DNA of 11,429 bases, from positions 1 to 11,429 of the forward strand of contig USPE01000038.1 of assembly GCA_900556545.1 (NCBI GenBank). The letters are read 5' to 3'. The notes below the pieces were generated by a model, which saw only the letters and a list, made by a program, of their open reading frames with translations, did not search any database and was not told where the DNA came from. Shown piece after piece: positions 6,352 to 11,429 of this stretch (position 1 is the first letter of the stretch; every line of letters starts with the position of its first letter). Made by a program: the position numbers and the translations under genes. This DNA is from an uncultured Peptococcaceae bacterium (GTDB lineage: Bacteria; Bacillota; Peptococcia; Peptococcales; Peptococcaceae).

Positions 6352-7145
6352 TGGAACAGCAACAGCGATTAGAATATCTGCTGCAAACGTTGCTGCCAGA
6401 GGCCGGGGAGGACGGTCTTTGGCTGGAAAAACGATATGGGCGCACTTTTGCTCTTTTGCGGGGGTTGATGAATATACGGCAGCCGCAGCAGGACCAAGCG
6501 CAGTTTTTAGAAGTGCAGGATGCCTACTTGCAGGAAATGACCCGACAAAAGGGGATTGTGCAGGCTGCTCAGCTGCAGGCGACACCGCTGCATCCCTCTT
6601 TGTATATATGGCAGGGGGATATTACTACATTGCAGGCAGACGCCATTGTCAATGCTGCCAATCATAAAATGCTGGGCTGCTGGAGTCCCAATCACGGTTG
6701 TATCGACAATATGATCCATACTATGGCTGGTGTGCAGCTGCGTCGGGACTGTGCTCTGCTTATGGAGCAGCAAGGCCATGATGAAGAAACGGGACAGGCC
6801 AAAATTACACCGGCCTATAATTTACCCAGCCGCTATGTGCTGCATACTGTTGGGCCTATCATTGATACTCAAGTTACTGAGCAAGATAGAGCGCTGCTTG
6901 CTTCTTGCTATCGTTCTTGTTTGGAGTTGGCAGCAGAATACAAGCTGCGCAGTGTTGCGTTCTGTTGTATTTCTACCGGTGTGTTTCGGTTTCCCAATGA
7001 GGATGCGGCGCAGATCGCGGTTGATACGGTACTGCAATTTTTACAAAAGGACAGCACCATTGAGCAGGTTATATTCAATGTGTTTCAGGATAAGGATTTA
7101 CAAATTTATCAAAGACTGCTGGGAGCAATGCCTGGCTGCATATAA
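6351..7145 (+). CDS. Zinc-type macrodomain protein, probable protein-ADP-ribose hydrolase
   Basis: A 264-residue protein with an N-terminal helical extension (residues 1-85) and a macrodomain from about residue 85. Seen in order: the ADP-ribose contacts GDIT (Gly89-Asp90) and ADAIVNAAN, then the metal-binding insert LGCWSPNHGCIDNMIH with Cys110, His115 and Cys117, then LHTVGPI, and the phosphate-binding loop STGVFRFP (Ser208-Gly210). The Cys/His insert and N-terminal extension define the zinc-dependent macrodomains of Firmicutes (the Staphylococcus/Streptococcus type), which remove mono-ADP-ribose from proteins. Those are usually encoded with a class M sirtuin, a GcvH-like carrier and a lipoate ligase; none is here. 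The start at 6351 overlaps the previous stop as TAATG, with AAAGGAGA at 6336-6343. The cellular target is unknown. Confidence 0.9.
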   Translation: MEQQQRLEYLLQTLLPEAGEDGLWLEKRYGRTFALLRGLMNIRQPQQDQAQFLEVQDAYLQEMTRQKGIVQAAQLQATPLHPSLYIWQGDITTLQADAIVNAANHKMLGCWSPNHGCIDNMIHTMAGVQLRRDCALLMEQQGHDEETGQAKITPAYNLPSRYVLHTVGPIIDTQVTEQDRALLASCYRSCLELAAEYKLRSVAFCCISTGVFRFPNEDAAQIAVDTVLQFLQKDSTIEQVIFNVFQDKDLQIYQRLLGAMPGCI

Positions 7146-7539
7146 AGAGAACCTGTAACCAGGATAAAAAGAGAATTTACAGGAAAGGTAACCAGCTGAT
7201 TAAGTTAATTTTATAAGATGATGACAATGTAAATTTCCTGATAGGCCGTAATTTTTTATATTTAACCGGATTTGTTTATCACAATTTTCCGTCAAAACTT
7301 TATACGATCATAAGATGATCTGCATGAAAAAGTCGTTTATTAAAAAATAGACGGCTTTTTTTATGTGAAAATGTATGGAAGGCCAAAAAGTCTAATAGAT
7401 TGTTTGGGTTTGTTTCTTTTTAATGCTGCAATATTGTGTAACAGTTTATCGCCAGTTTAAATTGTTTTTATTTGTATTTTATAGCTCTGCTTTATGATAA
7501 TTTTGTCAGTAAAAAAGAGTATCAGATGGGAGGAATAAA
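7146..7539. other. 394-base noncoding interval: 3' region of macrodomain operon, terminator, leader of flippase gene
   Basis: No convincing gene is seen on either strand. The first part (7146-7326) carries a direct repeat GTAACCAG at 7155-7162 and 7188-7195, a distant complementary pair CAGGAAA (7180-7186) / TTTCCTG (7234-7240), and a tight dyad GATCAT-AAG-ATGATC at 7306-7320. A terminator follows at 7327-7362. The remainder (7363-7539) is AT-rich leader for the flippase gene; the only promoter-like element is TATGAT at 7493-7498 with a weak TTTGTA (7471-7476) 16 bases upstream. A small RNA ending at the terminator is possible but unsupported. Confidence 0.6.
7327..7362 (+). terminator. Intrinsic terminator after the EcsC-macrodomain operon
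   Basis: AAAAAGTCGTTTATT (7327-7341) pairs with AATAGACGGCTTTTT (7346-7360) through 15 positions including two G-U pairs, with a 4-base loop and a run of seven T at 7356-7362. It lies about 180 bases after the macrodomain stop, an unusually long 3' untranslated stretch if it serves that operon. Confidence 0.85.
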
Positions 7540-9054
7540 ATGCAGACAAAAGAACATCCGTCATTGGAACAGTCTTCTTTAAATAAATATCAGACGTTGG
7601 CTTCGAATGCCGTTCTTATTAGTGTGGGAACATTTGGTTCTAAGTTACTGGTCTTTTTGATGGTGCGTTTTTATACCGGATATTTGAGCCCTGCGGATTA
7701 TGGAACGGCGGATTTGCTTACACAAACGGCAAACTTGCTGATACCGCTTTTTTCATTGGGGATCACAGATGGTGTATTTCGCTTTGCGGTTGTAAAGAAT
7801 AATAGACAAGCCGGCGTATTTACTGTTGGTTTTTATACGGTAACGGCAGGTTGTATTCTTCTTTTGGCTGCAATTCCAATGCTTGCGCAAATATCGGCAA
7901 TTGGCAGTTATGCATGGCTGATTGCCGCTTTTGTAGCTGCTTCCTGCTATCATGGGCTTTGTGCGCAGTTCATTCGAGCCAGGGGGAATGTTACGCTGTT
8001 TGCAGTGCAGGGACTTATCAACACTGCACTGGTCATCGGGCTGAATATCTTGTTTTTGGCTGTGTTTCGGTTTGGCATTGCAGGTTATGTGCTGTCTGTT
8101 GCTGTTGCCAATTTGATAACTACAGGCATGTTGGTCTGGAAAGAACAGCTGTGGAATCAGATTATGCTGCGGTTTCATTGGGGACTTTGGTGGGAGATGC
8201 TTAGATATAGCGTGCCGTTTATTCCAACTTCCGCATTTTGGTGGATTACCAGCGTTTCGGATCGTTATATGGTTACTGCTTTTTTAGGCAGTGAGCTTAC
8301 TGGAATTTATTCTGTGGCTTATAAAATACCGACAATTTTGACGATTATATCCGCGGTGTTTATGAGTGCATGGCAATTTTCAGCTATAACAGAATCTACC
8401 GGGAACAGGAAGGAGCATATTCATTTTTATTCCAGAGTGTGGCAGTTTTTTCAGGTGACCATGTTTTTATGCGGTGCAAGTATGATTGCTCTGGCGCAGA
8501 ACGAGATTAAGCTGCTGGCAGCGGAAAGTTATTATACAGCGTGGAGATGTATTCCGTTTTTAGCAATGGCGATGGTGTTTGCGGCTTTTTCCAATTTTAT
8601 GGACAGTGTTTATATTGTCACCAAAAGAAGTATTCATTCGCTTTGGACTGCTATGCTTGGTGCTGCAATAAATATTGTGTTAAATCTGTTCTTGATTCCC
8701 TCTGCTCTTGGCATACAGGGAGCAGCGCTTGCCACGTTTGTCAGCTATTTTATTGTTTTTGCGGTTCGTACTGTAAATGCGCGAGCCTACATACCGTTTC
8801 GGTTCTATCCGGTTGTTTTTATTGGCTGTACGTTGATATTGGTTATTCAAACAATCGTTATTGTACTTCAGTTGCCGCTGTGGCAGTTTGTGCAGGCTGC
8901 AGGTATTGGATTAATCTTGCTTTTGGGCCATCAGCCGTTACGAAGCGGTATTTCGAAACTGGGTTTTCCGATTTTCAAAAAAATAAAGGCACATTTTGAA
9001 AGTCTGTCAATTAAAGAAAAAAGGGGAAATGAAGATGATACAAACGGCTTTTAA
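7540..9054 (+). CDS. Wzx-like lipid-linked oligosaccharide flippase (polysaccharide transporter, MATE-like fold)
   Basis: A 504-residue membrane protein with about 12-14 hydrophobic segments. The N-terminal pattern ASNAVLISVGTFGSKLLVFL, then RFYTGYLSPADYGTADL (residues about 44-60), is typical of Wzx/PST exporters of the MVF/MATE superfamily. Further signs are SVSDRYMVTAFLGSELTGIYSVAYKIP (split here: SDRYMVTAFLG, then GIYSVAYKIP) and a C-terminal NLFLIPSALGIQGAALAT, the usual repeat-two hallmark of the polysaccharide-synthesis C-terminal domain. Such proteins move undecaprenyl-diphosphate-linked glycans to the outer face of the membrane. The start at 7540 has GGGAGG (7528-7533) 6 bases upstream. 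The gene end overlaps the next start by 20 bases. No glycosyltransferase or polymerase gene is in the window, so which glycan it moves is unknown. Confidence 0.88.
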   Translation: MQTKEHPSLEQSSLNKYQTLASNAVLISVGTFGSKLLVFLMVRFYTGYLSPADYGTADLLTQTANLLIPLFSLGITDGVFRFAVVKNNRQAGVFTVGFYTVTAGCILLLAAIPMLAQISAIGSYAWLIAAFVAASCYHGLCAQFIRARGNVTLFAVQGLINTALVIGLNILFLAVFRFGIAGYVLSVAVANLITTGMLVWKEQLWNQIMLRFHWGLWWEMLRYSVPFIPTSAFWWITSVSDRYMVTAFLGSELTGIYSVAYKIPTILTIISAVFMSAWQFSAITESTGNRKEHIHFYSRVWQFFQVTMFLCGASMIALAQNEIKLLAAESYYTAWRCIPFLAMAMVFAAFSNFMDSVYIVTKRSIHSLWTAMLGAAINIVLNLFLIPSALGIQGAALATFVSYFIVFAVRTVNARAYIPFRFYPVVFIGCTLILVIQTIVIVLQLPLWQFVQAAGIGLILLLGHQPLRSGISKLGFPIFKKIKAHFESLSIKEKRGNEDDTNGF

Positions 9055-9925
9055 CGGTTTGTGTATGGCTATTGCAGACAGTGTTCCCGGTGTGTCGGGC
9101 GGGACAATAGCTTTTATTTTGGGTTTTTATGATCGGTTTATTGAAGCGCTGCATGATTTGTTTGGCGAAAGCAGGGAAAACAGAAAATCAGCTTTTGTTT
9201 ATCTTTTTAAATTGGGTGTGGGATGGGCCCCGGGTATGGGTTTATGTGCGCTGCTTTTATCCAATCTTTTTACAAAATATATTTATTTTATGAGTTCTTT
9301 GTTTTTGGGACTCACCGTTGCGTCTATTCCGTTTATCATTATTGCAGAGAAAGGTTCATTGCAGGGAAAACTCCAAAACTTTCCTTTTGCCATTGCAGGC
9401 GTGGTGTTGGTGATAACATTGTCTCTTTTGCGAAATAGTGCAGGCGCGTTTGGCAATATCAATTTTCTTCATCTTCAGTTAGTTCAATTTGTGTATATCT
9501 TTCTTGCCGGTATGGTGGCGATCACCGCAATGGTATTGCCTGGAATTTCCGGTTCGACGGTACTTTTAATTGCCGGTGTGTATCTTCCGACAATTAGCGC
9601 TGTAAAAGAGCTTTTGCACTTTAATTTTATGGAGCTGCCTGGATTGTTTGCTCTGGGTTTGGGCATTCTTTTTGGTATTCGTGTTTCTATCGGTTTTATC
9701 CGAACCGCGCGTAAAAAATATTGCAGCCAGACAATGTATTTGATTATTGGGCTTATGATTGGGTCTTTATTTGCGATTATTATGGGACCAACAACACTTT
9801 CTACCCCTGTTCCTGCATTGGACGCTTCTACGTTTCATATTTGGGGTTTTGTCGCTGGTGTTGGAGTATTGTTGGGTCTTGAATATTTGAAAGAAAAAAT
9901 ATCGGGACAGGAAGCGCATCATTAG
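9035..9925 (+). CDS. popT: DUF368 / PopT-family undecaprenyl-phosphate transporter
   Basis: A 296-residue, highly hydrophobic membrane protein of the DUF368 family, whose members have been shown to return undecaprenyl phosphate from the outer to the inner face of the membrane for reuse in wall and surface-polymer synthesis. Both signature re-entrant hairpins are intact and form the expected internal repeat: ADSVPGVSGGTIAFILGFY (residues 14-32) and AMVLPGISGSTVLLIAGVY (from residue 165). I place the start at 9035, 8 bases after AAGGGG (9021-9026); an ATG at 9029 in the same frame is only 2 bases from that site, and upstream in-frame ATG 8996 lacks one. The start lies inside the end of the flippase gene, so the two are very likely co-translated. 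The product fits the neighbour: the flippase delivers carrier-linked glycan outward and this protein recycles the carrier. Confidence 0.9.
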   Translation: MIQTAFNGLCMAIADSVPGVSGGTIAFILGFYDRFIEALHDLFGESRENRKSAFVYLFKLGVGWAPGMGLCALLLSNLFTKYIYFMSSLFLGLTVASIPFIIIAEKGSLQGKLQNFPFAIAGVVLVITLSLLRNSAGAFGNINFLHLQLVQFVYIFLAGMVAITAMVLPGISGSTVLLIAGVYLPTISAVKELLHFNFMELPGLFALGLGILFGIRVSIGFIRTARKKYCSQTMYLIIGLMIGSLFAIIMGPTTLSTPVPALDASTFHIWGFVAGVGVLLGLEYLKEKISGQEAHH

Positions 9926-10022
9926 AGGCGTTTTTGTCAAAGAGATGCGGGAACGTGCAAAATTTTTGTAGAAAATCGTGATAAATAAATCCGGTCAAGT
10001 GTAAAGAAAATGAAGGTCTATC

Positions 10023-10070
10023 GGACAATATCTGTTGCAGTGTGTGGATGCCGCAACAGATATTGTCCTT
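10023..10070 (+). terminator. Perfect 16-bp hairpin after the flippase-PopT operon
   Basis: GGACAATATCTGTTGC (10023-10038) is exactly complementary to GCAACAGATATTGTCC (10053-10068) with a 14-base loop. Only a short T stretch (TTT at 10069-10071) follows, so termination may be incomplete. It sits about 100 bases after the PopT stop and just before the promoter of the kinase gene. Confidence 0.65.
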
Positions 10071-10078
10071 TGGATGGT

Positions 10079-10107
10079 TTGGCAAAAGTTATTAATCGTG
10101 CTACAAT
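10079..10107 (+). promoter_or_regulatory. Sigma-A promoter of the histidine kinase gene
   Basis: TTGGCA (10079-10084) and TACAAT (10102-10107) are 17 bases apart, and TGC directly before the -10 gives an extended -10. Each hexamer differs from consensus at one base. The start of transcription would be near 10114, about 24 bases before the start codon. This is the best promoter-like sequence in the window. Confidence 0.7.
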
Positions 10108-10137
10108 GATTTTAAACGGTGTGAAAGGGGCAAATAT

Positions 10138-11429
10138 ATGACAATTCATAAACGTCTGTTTTTATCAAATATTCTGATGATTTTTGTTCCTGCCATTGTT
10201 GCAGTATTGATTGGGCTGCTTTGTGTAGGTATCATCTGGATTTCCATTATCGGCGGAGCAGGGCTGGATTTACGTGATACAGAAGATTTTAGTCGTGTCT
10301 GTTTGGCAGTTACTGAGGTAATAGAGTATCAATTAGATAGCGGAGCAGAGTTGGCCTCTTTGGATATACTGCTGGAGAGTAATGGAATGACAGCGCAGGT
10401 TTTTTGTGAGGGAACAGCTATCTATTCCTTTGGCAGCAGAGGGAATAGTGATGATATGCTTCAGACTGCGGCAGAGGCTCTTACAGGCAACTCGATTGTA
10501 TCTCAGGACGGTAGGAGTCTTTATAAAGCTTATGAAACTATAAACGGTCAAAGATACACCATTTATCTATTAGGAGGAAATCGCAGCGAAAACAGCTATA
10601 CAAATCTCAAGGTGGCTTTGGTAACTTCTGCTGTTGTGATTTTATTTGGCATTTTTCTTTCTATTCTGTTAACCAATCGTTTTCTTACCAAATTTGTGTT
10701 TCGTCGAATTGAGGAACCATTGGATATTTTGACTGCCGGTGTTCATGAAATTCGAGATGGAAATTTGGATTTTCACATCAACTACGATCGGCAGGATGAA
10801 TTTCAGCCTGTGTGCGAAGATTTTAACGAGATGGCAGTACGATTAAAGGAATCTGTTGTTCGCATCCAGCAGCAGGAGCAAAACAGAAAAGAATTACTGG
10901 CAGGTATATCCCATGATATCCGTTCACCGCTGACTTCCATTCAGGCATATGTGGAAGGTTTGCTGGATGGTGTGGCAAAGACACCGGAGGCGCAGAATAG
11001 ATACCTTTCTACGATTAAAACCAAAGCGGAGGAATTGGAGCATCTGGTATCCCAGCTGTTTTTATTTTCTAAAATGGAGCTGGGTGAATATTTAGAAAAC
11101 AATGTTCGGCTGCGGCTTGATCAAAAGGTAAGAGCAGCAGTTTGGGAAGCCGAGGCAGAATACAAAGAACATGGCCTGCGGCTGGAAACGGATCTGGTAT
11201 CTGTTACAGTGGAAATGGATCCTATTCAGCTTGACCGTGTGATCGCCAATATTATGGGCAACAGCCTGAAATACAAGCAAAAAGAAGAAGGGTTGCTTCG
11301 CATTGCGCTTATAAAAACAGAGAAAACCTGTATGTTGTCCTTTGATGATGATGGTCCCGGTGTTTCGGAGAAGGAACTGCCGCATTTATTTGAAGTATTT
11401 TACCGTAGTGATCCGGCGCGGCAGAATCC
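10138..11429 (+). CDS. Membrane sensor histidine kinase (3' end outside the window)
   Basis: 430 codons are present and the frame is still open at the window edge. Domains in order: membrane helix 1 (about residues 8-40), an extracytoplasmic sensor region (about 41-156, not a family I recognise), membrane helix 2 (about 158-180), HAMP linker (about 181-235, with the conserved EEPL at Pro194), dimerisation/phosphoacceptor domain with GISHDIRSPLTSIQAYVEG and phosphorylated His259, then the ATPase domain with N-box NIMGNSLKY (Asn371, Asn375), G1 box DDDGPGV (Asp403-Gly408) and the start of the F-box LFEVFYRSD. Only the last few dozen residues are missing. The start at 10138 has GAAAGGGG (10123-10130) 7 bases upstream. 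Such proteins autophosphorylate on His and pass phosphate to a response regulator, normally encoded next door. None precedes it, so the partner may lie just downstream. The signal is unknown; proximity to lipid-carrier genes hints at cell-envelope sensing but proves nothing. Confidence 0.93.
   Translation, partial: MTIHKRLFLSNILMIFVPAIVAVLIGLLCVGIIWISIIGGAGLDLRDTEDFSRVCLAVTEVIEYQLDSGAELASLDILLESNGMTAQVFCEGTAIYSFGSRGNSDDMLQTAAEALTGNSIVSQDGRSLYKAYETINGQRYTIYLLGGNRSENSYTNLKVALVTSAVVILFGIFLSILLTNRFLTKFVFRRIEEPLDILTAGVHEIRDGNLDFHINYDRQDEFQPVCEDFNEMAVRLKESVVRIQQQEQNRKELLAGISHDIRSPLTSIQAYVEGLLDGVAKTPEAQNRYLSTIKTKAEELEHLVSQLFLFSKMELGEYLENNVRLRLDQKVRAAVWEAEAEYKEHGLRLETDLVSVTVEMDPIQLDRVIANIMGNSLKYKQKEEGLLRIALIKTEKTCMLSFDDDGPGVSEKELPHLFEVFYRSDPARQN

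Noticed and set aside
6730..7158. A 142-codon frame within the macrodomain gene
   Set aside because: The macrodomain frame carries all catalytic motifs, while this one gives a Cys/Arg-rich composition typical of an off-frame translation.
7270..7362. Small RNA gene with promoter and terminator
   Set aside because: No -35/-10 pair with acceptable spacing is found before the terminator, so the terminator most likely ends the macrodomain operon transcript.
8541..8999. A 152-codon Cys-rich frame within the flippase gene
   Set aside because: The cysteine richness comes from reading hydrophobic codons out of frame. The flippase frame is continuous and family-matching.

Overview
The window looks like a chromosomal stretch from an AT-rich, low-GC Gram-positive-type bacterium (Bacillota; an anaerobic Clostridia or Negativicutes relative is my guess from family content, not a proven placement). 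Ribosome binding sites are strong AGGAG/AAAGGGG types, spacing is compact, and most transcription units end in clear intrinsic terminators. No tRNA, rRNA, CRISPR array or insertion sequence is visible.

Positions 1-550: the last 50 codons of an unrecognised gene, closed by a long perfect hairpin, then the broken remains of an anion permease (in-frame stop, an internal deletion and a frame change), then a terminator that serves the leftward LysR gene.

Positions 552-5436: a regulator/enzyme/transporter module. A LysR-type regulator reads leftward. Divergent from it is a large alkaline-phosphatase-superfamily phosphodiesterase/hydrolase with all seven expected catalytic and metal-binding residues, followed by an SLC13-like anion permease and a strong terminator. 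The simplest reading is import of an organic anion and hydrolysis of a phosphate, phosphonate or sulfate compound under inducer control. The substrate cannot be read from the sequence.

Positions 5437-7362: a two-gene, translationally coupled operon (stop and start share one base) of an EcsC-family membrane-associated protein and a zinc-type macrodomain ADP-ribose hydrolase. The sirtuin/GcvH-like/LplA partners usual for this macrodomain class are absent. A noncoding 3' region with short repeats and a terminator follows.

Positions 7363-10068: a Wzx-like lipid-linked oligosaccharide flippase overlapping a DUF368/PopT undecaprenyl-phosphate transporter. Together they cover outward flipping of the lipid-linked glycan and return of the spent lipid carrier.

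Positions 10070-11429: a sensor histidine kinase with its own near-consensus promoter, cut off by the window end within its ATPase domain. Its response regulator is not in the window.

The most novel-looking items are the EcsC-macrodomain pair and the LysR/hydrolase/permease module. The flippase-PopT overlap is the clearest functional story.
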